This document shows positions 1 through 10,706 of a stretch of DNA of 64,000 bases, piece after piece (the first letter of the stretch is position 1; each line of letters opens with the position of its first letter). The notes beneath the pieces were generated by a model. It was not told where the DNA came from, did not search any database, and saw nothing but the letters and a program-made list of their open reading frames with translations. This DNA comes from Galeruca laticollis (taxonomy: Eukaryota; Arthropoda; Insecta; Coleoptera; Chrysomelidae): assembly GCA_963921935.1 (NCBI GenBank), contig OY998177.1, positions 21,785,926 through 21,849,925 of the forward strand, in the 5' to 3' direction. Position numbers and translations under genes: made by a program.

Positions 1-314
1 CCAACAGTCCTACATGCGTGGTTAAAACATGACACCTATTTCCTGACCAATACTTAATCTAGAAAATGGTAGTCTAAGATCATCAACTTATATTATGTCT
101 ATTTATCCTGTTGTTTGTTATAAAATTTGTTTCATTCTCTCCTATATTTAAGGTTATGAGGTAGATACATATATAAACAGGACAGCATTAATATTGACAA
201 GTTTTTAAATACATTTTTACAGCTCGCTCTATAATGAGTTAATAAGTTTCTGGAGGTTATCGCCTGAGTAACCAAGTGTTAGAGAAATTCTGAGGGACAT
301 ATGTTTTATCGCCA
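1..314. other. No gene recognised
   Basis: AT-rich sequence without a convincing reading frame. A degenerate relative of the adjacent element end (TGTTAGAGAAA, about 277-287) pairs in inverted orientation with a similar stretch near 2160-2187. Confidence 0.5.
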
Positions 315-377
315 ATGTGTTAGAAAGAGACAAAACACTTATAAATTCAGTGTATTATTCTTTTTCGCTAACGGGAT
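315..377 (+). repeat. Left terminal inverted repeat
   Basis: Matches the reverse complement of 2658-2720 over its whole length with few mismatches. Both ends contain AATTCAGTGTATTATTC followed by the CTTTTTCGCTAAC core. Confidence 0.7.
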
Positions 378-941
378 ATCATAAAGTGGAAAACGTCTGG
401 TAGGAACCGCTCTCGAGAGGCGTAACCATAACGTCAATGTGTTACAAATTCTGTTTACATACGAACTAGATAACAGGAACTGTGTTGCCAACTTTCATTG
501 TATATTTCTATCAAATGTCAAATGCATTGTTCTAACATGAGAATAAGTTATAAGAAGTTTTCAATTACGATAATTCAACAGGTTGTAACAAAACAATATA
601 TAATTAACCCCATTTATTCGCTGAACATTTTATTATTATGCTGGAAATTGTTCTAGTTTTCAGTTTGAAAGCGCTTAGAATCCTTACTTTTTCTCAGGTT
701 TGACTACGTGAAATTTGTCTCTGATCATCTGGGGTTTGAATGTATTAGTGAAAAAATTAGGGTCTTTTTCGTTTGTTCGTAAATAAGTAACGAATTCTCT
801 GTGTAAACACACACAGTACAAATTGAAAAACTCCATGATAATAAACTTAAACAACATCAAATTCTAATGAAAGTACCTACTATTTTCAAATAAAAGTAAA
901 ATTCTGATAGGTAATACATTAAAAAATTAAAATAAAACTTC

Positions 942-2020
942 TTAATTTTTCAAATGTTCGAATAAACCCTCGTTTTTAGCTAAACAATAACCAAGGCCGT
1001 TATAAAATTCTTGACGAACATGTATGAACATTTGAGGTGTTATTACCATACAAACTTGTAAAATTTGTTCCCTAAGTTCATTCAGAGAAGTGGCTCTGTT
1101 TTCTTGGAATCCATAAATTCTCGATTTCACATAACCCCAGAAAAAGAAATCGTTGGGTGCCAAATCTGGAGATCTAGCAGGCCATCTAATGTTACCATTC
1201 GTGGAGATTATCCAATAGGGAAATTGTATATTCAAAAAATTTATCGCTAGTCGATGATTATGTAATGCACAACCGTCATGTTGCTACAATATATCATTAA
1301 AGCTGACACCTAATTGTATAAGGGCAGAAGTAATTTGATTTTCCAGCATGTCAAAATATGTTTGTCCGGTTAAATTACCGTCAATCAAAAATGGTTCAAA
1401 AAAATATTCACCTAATATTCCAGCCCAAACATTTAACTTCTGGGGATATTGAGTACTACTATTGTAGTGTCTGTGTAGATTTGTCCTGGTCAAATATCGC
1501 ATAACGGATGAATTATGTGCACCGTGTATGGGAAAAGTCGATTCATCAGTGAACAAAATATTTTTCGAAAAATTTGCTTCCAATTGTATTTTTTCCATAA
1601 CTTTTTCACAAAATTCCGTTCTACGAAATTAATCGTCTGGAAATATTTCATAACTCCTTCGAAACTCCGACAAACCATTATTTCTAATACAGTCTGAATC
1701 TTTTTCGAATCAACATCAAAATGCTTTGCTAAATGAGTGGACGATTGTAGAGGATTATTTTCCACACTTGCACAAATTGAAATATCTCTTTTCTTCTTTT
1801 TGGGTTGGGTATGTTGATTTTGTGTACGCGGTCCATGTTTTGTAGACTTGACACATTCATGCTCTTTAAAAAATTTTATAACCGTTCTCACTTGTTTCTT
1901 GCTAATTGGTTGGGCATTTTCGAATGCCACAATAAACAAATTATCTGCTATTTCTTGATATGAATTACCCTGATAGTACCATTTTACAATTTGCACTTCA
2001 TGGTGTATCTGCATACCCAT
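942..2020 (-). pseudogene. Tc1/mariner-superfamily transposase, frameshifted and with one stop
   Basis: DDE/D transposase relic of the IS630/Tc1/mariner superfamily, an enzyme that cuts and rejoins transposon ends in the nucleus. The N-terminal part (2020 to about 1600) has the insect-type helix-turn-helix beginning HHEVQIVKWYYQGNSYQEIA. After a frameshift near 1610, the catalytic domain shows LFTDEST (first Asp), QHDGCALHN (second Asp) and SPDLAPNDFFFWGY (third acidic residue, here Asp). An in-frame TAG at 1284-1286 lies just before QHDG. Total length, about 350 codons, fits the family. It lies inside a pair of inverted repeats. The frameshift plus stop make it inactive. Family assignment is secure; the exact clade is not. 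Confidence 0.88.
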
Positions 2021-2280
2021 TTAATAAGATTTACAAAAGATCGTTACTCATTCGCAAACAAACGATTAGCGAAGTACTTAGATGTACAGTTAAACATCCT
2101 CAAGAGGCGCACGCGCGATTCGTATTTGTTTGGTATAGTAATCTACGCTAACTTTTGATTGTCTTTCTCTAACACACTGGTAATGCTATGTGACCGTTAT
2201 AAATTTCCCGTTGACTATGAGAGGATTATCGTTTCACGGTGAAATTCAATAAAGAATAGTTTTTGTTAGAAATAAAAGGG

Positions 2281-2657
2281 AATATTGTAAGGGTACTTAC
2301 ACTTCCAACGTGTAGATTGAAAATGAAGAGAGGGGATATATAAAAATAGAAGAAATACGGCTATAAACGAAATCGTTTTATCAGAAGCGTAGGAATTACA
2401 GGTGGTTTATTATTCAGATATTTGTAAACACATATTATTATAATACAATTTAAAATACGACTTATTTCGCATGTTATGTTAATATGGGAACACTTTTAAC
2501 GTGTACATTGAAAATTGAGATATATGATAAATAAAAATAGAAGAATTACGGCTGCAGACGAAATCGAAGGAGTTACAGGTGGTTTATTATTGAGATATTT
2601 GTAAACGCATATTACCATGATACAAATTAAAATACGACTTATTTCGCAAGTTATGTT
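2281..2657. repeat. Two-copy tandem repeat, ~200 and ~177 bp
   Basis: Copy 1 is 2281-2480 and copy 2 is 2481-2657. Both run from AATAT through ACGTGTA, GAAATCG and ATTACAGGTGGTTTATTATT to ATACGACTTATTTCGC and TTATGTT. They differ by substitutions and small indels, so the duplication is not recent. It lies directly inside the right inverted end of the Tc1/mariner-like relic. Confidence 0.85.
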
Positions 2658-2720
2658 ATCCTGTTAGCGAAAAAGAATAATACACTGAATTTACATGTAT
2701 TTTGTCTCTTCCTTACACAT
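2658..2720 (-). repeat. Right terminal inverted repeat
   Basis: Reverse-complement partner of 315-377. Confidence 0.7.
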
Positions 2721-2760
2721 CAGACACAGCATCAGACCTAAAAATGCACACAGCTGGAAC

Positions 2761-3280
2761 CTATGATCGGATAGAGGGGTATCCATAACCGTAGAATTTT
2801 GTGCTTGCACATTTGAGAAAATAGCATCTATACTTACTTCTGTGAAGACGAGTTGGTGTTTTTATTTGGCTGTGTGTATCGAATTCTGAAAGAACTTTTT
2901 TCAGTTTTCTACCTTGTATATTATTAGTTAACATTTTCACATTTACATCCCCACAAAGAATGTAAAGATGGTTTTTTATATAATTCACACATAAGATCAA
3001 TCATTTCATTTAGAAAAATATCTAGGTTACTGTTAAGGGTTCTGTATACAGTGACGATTGTGACTTCAATGTGTTTTTCTATGCTTTTGTCACGGGTCTA
3101 ACAAGTGAACCGTTCTTTGACCATAGATAATTTCTCCCATGCAGCCAAACCTTCCTTGAATAGCTATTATTTATAATATAATCATACAAATGAAATCTTC
3201 TTATCTCCTTACAATTTAACTGATGTTCTGAAAGACACAATTTGTCAGGTCAAACACTGTCCAGTGATATTTCAAATTGA
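2761..3280 (-). pseudogene. Non-LTR retrotransposon endonuclease fragment
   Basis: Degraded piece of the apurinic-type (exonuclease-endonuclease-phosphatase) endonuclease that nicks target DNA for LINE insertion. Read on the minus strand across frames: LCLSEHQL near 3220 (where the family has LSEHWL), a Tyr-rich stretch, VTIVTVYRTLNSNLDIFLNE near 3050 (family: CIYRSPNGN..FL), then after a frameshift ILCGDVNVKMLTNN near 2945 (family: GDFN) and IKTPTR near 2860. At least two frameshifts and a stop are present, and no reverse transcriptase follows downstream, so it is a truncated fossil. The order of motifs supports a Jockey/CR1-like source; the clade is a guess. Confidence 0.75.
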
Positions 3281-3446
3281 TTATTTTTGTTATACCTTGG
3301 AGATATAGCTGCATTATGGATAGTTAGCTTGGTTTACCATTACCTTGATGATTGTTCTCTATTTCAGTTTGTGACGGAACTTAACTCAATGCCTTTCACA
3401 AATTAAAAATTATAGTGTGTATATATATGATACATGTTTCACTTAC

Positions 3447-3548
3447 TTTTAGATGAAACACTCATTCTATTTTTATTACCTCCAAAATCAACAAACTTTC
3501 TAAACTTTTTTCTTGGAAATTCCTGTAAGTCGCCATTAGTGTCACTAC
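3447..3548 (-). other. Candidate orphan exon (102 bp)
   Basis: On the minus strand a strong acceptor (TTTTTCTTTCAG) ends at 3549 and a strong donor (GTAAGTG) begins at 3446. The 102 bp between are open in one phase and encode a basic peptide, SDTNGDLQEFPRKKFRKFVD and a little more. No relative is recognised and no neighbouring exon was found. It could be a host exon isolated in intronic sequence, part of an element, or chance. Confidence 0.3.
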
Positions 3549-5262
3549 CTGAAAGAAAAATATATGGCACACGCATTTTGTGCAGCTACAATTGAAATGA
3601 AGATACAAGGTTAATTAAAGGGTCACAACATATAAATTTTAAGGTACCTATGTACAGATTGACCTCAAGTATTCATTAACTTAATTACCTTGCATAAATA
3701 AAGCTGGAATGGCTGTTCGCTTGACTAACTTCGACTATAAATATCGTCTTGTCTGAAGTGTATCGTTGGCAATACCGATACTCATACATTTTTCATTTTT
3801 TATTATTTTCAACAAGCCATGAAACATATCTAACTCGTTTCTTCGCTACTGATCATATCTGTACAGCCTGTGACACAACATATATTCTTCTTTAGTGGTA
3901 ACGCCATGTTTTGATACACTTTTGATAATAACAAGTTCGTGAAAAATATAGTAAAATTATGAAATCAAAGCTACTGCCAAGTTACCTTTGACTGCTATTA
4001 TTTGTCACTTGTTAGCTGGTTCTACAGGTCGCTGTAATCTGTATAGCGATACCAGCGCCATTAGTTATTTATACCTATTTGGTTTATTTAGGTTTGTTTA
4101 ATAAGGGGGGGTATACTTGTGGTACTACTCTAGTAGTGGGTTGTGGGATTAAGGCGGTCGACCTGAAGTCGAAGTACGTGCGCCTGCAACTGATATGTTG
4201 CCAGATATGTTAATTGATCCACTGTGTAACAGGATTCACTGTTACCCATGTTCCCCTACCTCAATTCTCCATTTGTGAAAAATCATTTCTAAGAACTAGA
4301 AAAGGTGGAATAGATTTATGAGAACGAGTTAATTCCTGAAATTATACTTGAAGATGCCCAGAAAACAACTTTAGATTTATTGCTGTGGACGCCTAATGAC
4401 ATGATATCTAAATGCTCCATTCTAGTTCTGACCCTCTTACTATATCTGAAACATCACATATCATTCTGATATCACTCTTTGTTCTGTCTGTAAGCATTTT
4501 GCGTATAGATAAACGTAATATTTTCATATCAATGCGTTCTTAAAAGCTGTTTAGTAGCCGCTGACTCAGCACTTGTCTATTACGTATGTCATAATGGGCA
4601 TCACATCCAATTTTATTAAATAACTTCTAATGTAGGCCCATTAAAATTCATATCAAAAAAACTGGATGTGGTAGGAGTTGGGTCGATTTCATTGAGTTGC
4701 CCAAAACTCTGGTAGAAAACAGTCCTACTGGGTTTTCATTTCTAGGGTAGAAAGCCGAAATTCATAAAACTACTAATAACAAAGTAATTTGATAATCCTT
4801 GCTGACTGTTAGTTTCCCACAATGAGAGAGAATTAGGTAAAGTTGATAAAACGTTCATTTTGTCCTTACTCAAGTTACAACACAAGTTTTAATCGTTAAA
4901 GAAAAGTGAATATTACGGGATAGCGGTTAAGTGGCTTATTGTAATATATGTTGAATTTAACGGGATAGCAACCCGAAATTCAAGTAGTTTACGATCAATA
5001 TTTTGAAATTGTGTTTACATTACATGTTCTAATTAAATATCGTTATAATTAGCTGAAGGTTCTTGCTATAAACAACAGTATTGCTATATTTATAATTATT
5101 TTCTAAACCACGACGTTGCACAATTGCAATTTCATGACTAGTTATTTTCTTCAGTAATTAGCATTAGAAGAATGTTTTTGTTTTGGTTTCTAATAAATAG
5201 GTTATGTTTTTAAAAAAATACTTTATATTATCAGCATAAGTTATTACTTAATAATTTTCAAA
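3549..5262. other. No gene recognised
   Basis: Long AT-rich stretch with no coding region, RNA gene or clear repeat that I can support. A short GC-richer patch with a run of seven G lies near 4105-4200 and remains unexplained. Confidence 0.4.
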
Positions 5263-6692
5263 TCACAATATTCCGAACACGGTACACAGCATTGAGTTTC
5301 ACAAAGAGTACCCTTTTGGTGTGAAATTGAGCGATGTAAGAGATCACATAAAATTTGGGCTATAAAATGGAACCTCAAAAAAGATATTTTTGAAACTACA
5401 TTATACGAACCGTGTAACTAGCGCTCTCTGTAAGAGGCAGATATGGAAACAAATTTATGCGATCTGTCAGCTTCCAAAACATATTCGTACAAAATTGCAT
5501 TACAAGATTGCCAGTAGTTTCGACATAATCGTAAAATATGTATATAATAATTGTTGTTTCAATTCCCTGTATCTTGAAAACGGATGCCGGTACGACATTT
5601 TTTTACTGAGCGAAACCATCTTATTCTGCAGTGTTCTACCAGTTCTAGCAACGGAGCCACCTTTTTTTAAAACACTCTGTAGAGTAGGGCACACCGGAGC
5701 TAGTTGTCACAATTTTTGCTTCGTGCTTTGTAACTCAGACACTCTTTATTTTTTTTAAACAAAGTTGATCCAAATTGAGAGTAGGAATATAAGCTATCCA
5801 TTCATATATTTTTTTAAATTTTAGATACCAGCAGGTAAAATGGTAATTTGGTTCAACCTTCGTCAGAATTTGTGTGACAAAATGCCCTTAGATGAGGCTA
5901 ATGCAGCTAGTGTTCTCTCTCCGCAAATGCCAAGCTTCCAATTTTTCTAAAACATCGCCTGTCAAATATGCGTTACGGATTTTGCACGGTGACAATCCTT
6001 GCCACGTCCATGTTAAATATTTCACAAGTAATAAATTTGTATCTATGAATCAGATTTCTCAGATTGTCAAAGAAGAGCGCAACGTTTGTCCAATTGAAAC
6101 GTGTTACTCTAAAAAGACTTGTGGGCTGTGGAGTCCACAATGACAAACTATGATGTATTTTTAGAAAAGCCGAAAAACAAATAGCTCTCGCCATTGAGTT
6201 ATCATTCCATTTTTGAGCTAATGATTTATTTAGTGCATTTACATAATCATATGTGAGTTTTCTTACTCCGGGTATTAAACCAAAGTAAACATCAGAAGCC
6301 TTTTCCAAATATCTTTCTAGTTAGATTTCCTCTCTCACGCAGAACATGATTCAAGATTTTTTGAATCCCATTTGAACCGTGCTATTAGTCTCCGACGTTT
6401 TTTTTAATAAATATTGCTGTGGATACCAAAATCTCGTGCAGGTTTCCTAACAGATATTGCATGTTCCTCATTTCTTACAGCTTCGGCTACTCTCAAGAAA
6501 ACATCTAAAGGTGGATTAACTCGATTGGTCTTCCGCTTGTTTGTTCTAACCATTAAAAGTAATTTGGTATAAAAACCAATAAAAGTTGTCTACTAAATTA
6601 AAAAAATATTAAATTTCAACGAGTTCTTAACAAAAGGAGTATAGTTTATTTACGATAAAAGGACGATGACGTTGCAAAACGAAATATTGTGA
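5263..6692 (-). mobile_element. Probable extent of a pogo/tigger relic
   Basis: A 13-bp inverted pair with one mismatch (TCACAATATTCCG at 5263-5275; CGAAATATTGTGA at 6680-6692) brackets the pogo-type pseudogene. The pair is short and the left half holds no recognisable catalytic domain, so the boundaries are tentative. Confidence 0.35.
5880..6553 (-). pseudogene. pogo/tigger-like transposase, N-terminal part, broken
   Basis: Relic of a pogo-family transposase (CENP-B-type DNA-binding region plus the start of a DDE_1 domain). An ATG at 6551-6553 opens MVRTNKRKTNRVNPP, a psq-type helix-turn-helix follows (VAEAVRNEEHAISV, then KPARDFGIHSNIY), then a stop. In a shifted frame the CENP-B box continues with LSLWTPQPTSLFRVTRFN and FFDNLRNLIHRYKF, and reaches IFNMDVARIVTVQNP where family members have the first catalytic Asp in NVDE. 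GSLAFAER follows. Several stops and frameshifts are present and the remaining catalytic half is not found downstream. Family membership is clear from the ordered motifs. Confidence 0.82.
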
Positions 6693-7357
6693 TGTTGCCA
6701 AGCTGTAATTTTTTTCCTTCACTTAACGAAAACTAGAAAAGTCAATCTGATGTAAGATTGACAGTTCTTCTTTATCATTGTTCCGTGCCTCGTAGGGCGT
6801 AAGTCTATGAAGTTATTTAAAAATAAAAGGCTTGTATGATAGGCTTGATTAATTTAATATAAATATTTATTCATGAAAAACTATGGATAAGATAAAAGAA
6901 ACAGTAACCAATGATTCTATATTCGAATTAACATTTAATTATTTTACATAGAAGAGGGTTAAATGAGTGAATTGTACCTTATTCTTTGCTCTATAGAACC
7001 ATCTTCAAAAGCACTGCAAGGGTTTACGCTAAAAGGAATCAATACAAGCTGTAATCTTCTTCATGCAAATTTAAATATTGTTTCTTTATACAATATCTAT
7101 TATATTCATTATAATAAAAATAGAATGGAAAAGAAAAATATAGATACACAGAATAAAATTTTGTTACAAAAAAAAAATAAAAAATCTCCCATGTTGTCAG
7201 TATTATTTATGTAGAGATACTGTGGTTGTTGTTTTAATTTGTGTATTATAAAATAACTGTACCTAATTAATTTAATAATAGTTATTAGTGATTTTCAAAG
7301 GGTGGAAATAAAGCAAATTGGATGAAAATACACAAAAAATAAAAAACAAGATTTCCA
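6693..7357. other. No gene recognised
   Basis: AT-rich sequence. An 83-codon open stretch at 6963-7214 is low-complexity and resembles nothing known to me. Confidence 0.4.
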
Positions 7358-8617
7358 CTACTCCACTACAAAATTATCACTATGTTCATCGTCACTGTCA
7401 AAATTAATAATAAGTGGAGACACATCCAGTCTATCAAATACTACTTCTCTATCCCATCCAACTTGTATAATTTTTTCAGTGTGCTCTACTGTCTTTGACC
7501 AAATATCAGGAGTCACTTTTTCTAAAGACATTTTCCATACACCTATTGCTTGTTCTGTTGAAGAACCATCAGTTCCCATATGATCTCTATAACAATTTTT
7601 AACTATGCCCCAAATATAATCAATTGGGTTGAACCTACAGTGGTAAAGGGAAAGTCCAAGCACTTTGTTACTATATTTTTCAGATAATATGTCAGCTTCA
7701 TATACTGTTGGTGGTTTATTCCTACAAAAAGCATATATTTAAACAAAATAAGTTATCTAAGTATTACCATAATATATTGAAATTTTTTTATATCAACTTA
7801 CCGTTGTACTAAGTTCAATAATTGGATTTTGAGGAAAGCATTTTCAGAAGGAATATCATTTTGTATCAACCAGTTCTCTATATCAGCCTTTTTGGTAGCT
7901 GTTGTTGGTACTTTATAGATCACTGGCATTATCCATTACAATTGTGGCAGGTTCTTCCAAGTTCACTAAAAGCTGGTATTCAAACCAATGTAAAAAACTT
8001 TCTCGGTTCATTTCACCGTGATAATCACCGTCTTGTTTTTTGGAAGAAAAAAACCAGCTCAGCTCCAGGAATAAATCCAGAAGTGGAACCAGCATGCAAT
8101 ACTATATACCTACAATAAGGAAATAACAAATTACTACTAGGTTTCCTAGATAGACTGCATAGCTGAAAACAACTAATTATAATTATATAGAGTTAAATAA
8201 AATAGTCTGACTAGTAAATATTTGAAAAGTTCTTAAAATGGGAGGAATGTTAGTACATCATAAATTAATTGCTAAATTTTATTATTCAATTATCTTGGGC
8301 CACCAATTTTGGCTTTTTTACGCTTCTATGATTAGAATCTTGCCAAGAACGTCCAACAGTACCGTCTTTAAATATCCATGTCTTATCCAAAAACACAAAT
8401 TGATATAAACCTTCCCTTTTTATCTTGACATATTCATGTAGAAAATGTACACGTTATAATGCAATATGTGGCAACTCCATTAAACCACGACGAGGATCAT
8501 CTTTTTGGTATTTGAATCCAATATTTTTCACTATCTTCCAGAGTGATGTTAAACAACCATTAAAGAGTCCACGCTACTGGAGTTTGTCTCTCAAAGTTTT
8601 CAAGGTTATGTATTCCT
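7358..8617 (-). pseudogene. Intron-containing IS630/Tc1-type DDE transposase relic
   Basis: Minus-strand gene of the insect transposase family with a GDYHGEMN motif. An acceptor-like TTTTTTCAG precedes the first visible exon at 8617. That exon carries a helix-turn-helix-like part (LWKIVKNIGFKYQKDDPR, LMELPHIAL), an in-frame TAA, then FLDKTWIFKDGTVGRSWQD with the first catalytic Asp. The next exon starts at 8109 after TTATTGTAG and reads HAGSTSGFIPGAELVF; a one-base insertion in a T run shifts frame before SSKKQDGDYHGEMN and VMDNAS (second Asp). An 80-bp intron (7722-7801, GTAAGT to TTTTTGTAG) precedes the last exon with LSLYHCRFNPIDYIWGIVKN, where the third acidic position lies. Introns plus mutations point to an old, once-expressed element or domesticated copy. 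Confidence 0.82.
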
Positions 8618-9480
8618 CTGAAAAAATATTGTGTTAGTTAATTGTGAATAAAGTAAAACAGTAAATTCATTACACCCACTGTTTCCATACATTTCGTACA
8701 TAACATTTCGTAAAGCATAAAAAAAACTTGCAAATATTAGAAGATGATCGAATGTCAATAAACAAACTGGGGAATTTTACCAGTTGATTTGACAACGTCT
8801 TGAAGTTTTGCCAACCCGTAAGCTGTAAATTGCCCTGGCTGTTAAGGATGAATTGTATTCACGGTTGGTAAATTAATATTTCGCTCATATGCGACAGTGT
8901 CGACATGAATCAAATATTATAATTTTACAGGAGAGCAATTTTAAAGTTTGGATTGAAATATCTTCACCATCCTTGAATTTTGGAATGAAATGTCTTTACA
9001 AAAATTGTTGTATGATATGTTTATTATACATCTGTTGTCTCATTTTTTATGTGTGAGGTTTTAAACATAGACTTGACCATATTTTGAATAACCAAGAATC
9101 ACTTATGACGTTCTTAACGACAATCATGCAAATCTCGTTTCAATATTTTGATTTATGTCCTTGTTGAAGATATTTATTTTAAATTTGGCGAATGATAGTG
9201 GTAATTAAATAAAATTAGGTCGATATCAAAAAATATTATTTAATCTTTTAATTGACGAAACTGAAACATACTATGCAAATTAACGCTTACTCGTACTCAA
9301 AACATAAAAACAGTCATTATATTAAACTAAATGAATAACTCAAGTACAGGTAATATTATTTTGATACAACTTAGTCTTTATAATCCAGTTTTAGGCTATC
9401 ACTGGTATTTGCTCTTGGTCGTATTACCATGTGAATATAAATCACCTAAAAACTATGACTCGTATATTGCAAATTTAGTT
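8618..9480. other. No gene recognised
   Basis: AT-rich spacer without supported features. Confidence 0.4.
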
Positions 9481-9843
9481 TTACAAAGCGTTGTAAAATG
9501 GTGCATAGAACCTTGGGGCTAAACTTTTCTTTAGTAATTCTATCAGATCAGCCTTGTTTTTGTCGGATATGCTAGGTTTACAGTTATACGCTCTTTTGAC
9601 ATCCACGTCAATCGTTCTCTCCTTTCTTATATCAGCCTTTTTAAATTCCTCTTGACTGTAAGAAGTCTTGTATAACAAGTTGCGTGAGCTATGTCTTTGA
9701 ACTCTAAGAATTTTAATATTAGTCATCTTAAGCTTGTTTCCTTCTGTTACCGTCGTAATATTCACTTCCATTTGGGTGCATAAGGTAAAAGACTCAATTA
9801 TCGTCAGTGTCCTAGCTATCGACACATTTTCAGTCATTATCAA
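9481..9843 (-). pseudogene. C-terminal exon of the split DDE-like transposase gene
   Basis: The reading frame NKLKMTNIKILRVQR, then YSQEEFKKADI, then KPSISDKNKADLIELLKK and a terminal APRFYAPFYNAL has the layout of the C-terminus of the insect transposase-like family whose N-terminal and central parts lie at 14004-16215 on the same strand. In that family the protein usually ends in a KK-D-L-L run followed by an IP..Y..FY..L motif (family knowledge, from memory). Coding similarity starts at about 9790; upstream codons up to 9843 look unrelated. No better acceptor than TTGAG at about 9793 is visible, so the exon start is unclear. Confidence 0.55.
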
Positions 9844-10175
9844 TAAAATTAAGGCATACGTATTAAAAATGAAAATTTTGAAGTGTTATACTCCTTGTCA
9901 GTGTGTTCGCTTGCAATCGGAACGGCGTGGGGTTGATCCAGTCAGTGAATGTGCTAATAAATACAAGGAACTAGTCGAGTGTCATCCGCCGAACCGCCAG
10001 CAGCGTAATTCTTACTAGGTAAGCTAAGCATCCGGCTATATTATGTATTCTTGTTAGTGATAGCTTACGCTACTTAGTGAAACTCAGCAACATTCATAAC
10101 TTTATTAAATAGTTTTAGAATAATAATTACTGATTAAATAATCAAAATTTATACATACACTTCATAAAACCTTAA

Positions 10176-10656
10176 TGTCGATAAATGGTACACGCAAAAT
10201 TGCACCTGCACTAAACATCGACACTTGTGTCGATAATTGGGTATCAGCTGAAATTTATCTTTTTGTAAATATTTTTTTTAAATATATTATTATTGGACTT
10301 ATTAAAGCTTTTTTTTATAAAATACATGTTCCTCGTACTGTGTACTAATTATCGACATACAAATTTCTGCCTAAAATTTAAGCAAAAAAAATAAAATATC
10401 TAAGTGTCGATAACTGACACAACTTTGTGTCGACATATGATTCCCTATATTGTCGATATGAGGAACAACTGTAGTTTAAAAAAAACATATTTTTAGCTTC
10501 ATTTTACCGAATGCTGTTATACTTAAGATGCTTTCTTACCTCTAAAGCCCAAAAATTACAAATAAAGCACATCGACATGTTATATTACTATCATAGGTCA
10601 TCGAAAAACATGCCTGTCAATAAGTAACGATAATTGCAACCTGAATATGTCGATAC
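10176..10656. repeat. Left cluster of TGTCGAT(AA) motifs
   Basis: Copies at 10176 (+), 10216 (-), 10228 (+), 10349 (-), 10405 (+), 10428 (palindromic TGTCGACA), 10451 (+), 10571 (-) and 10648 (+). Two are arranged as an inverted pair with a 4-bp gap (10216-10236). All lie within the 530 bp before the transposase ATG. Confidence 0.75.
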
Positions 10657-10706
10657 ATGAAACCCGTTTTTATTTCAGATATTAATACTAAAATACATAT
10701 GAAAAA

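Larger units (their letters stand above)
315..2720 (-). mobile_element. Tc1/mariner-like DNA transposon relic
   Basis: About 2.4 kb bounded by imperfect inverted repeats of about 63 bp (315-377 and 2658-2720) around a decayed minus-strand transposase. The ends share the core CTTTTTCGCTAAC and GAGACAAAA. A second pair of related motifs (about 265-335 against 2160-2187) lies inside or beside the ends, so the true terminus is not certain; the element may carry nested subterminal repeats or have been rearranged. A near-duplicate of about 190 bp sits just inside the right end. Confidence 0.6.

Noticed and set aside
5390..5758. 122-codon open frame
   Set aside because: Overlaps an antisense frame, matches no family I know, and lies in decayed element sequence; no promoter or splice context.
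9844..10020. Plus-strand Cys-containing small peptide frame (9869-10018)
   Set aside because: Short, no signal peptide or conserved Cys pattern that I can support; lies at an element boundary.
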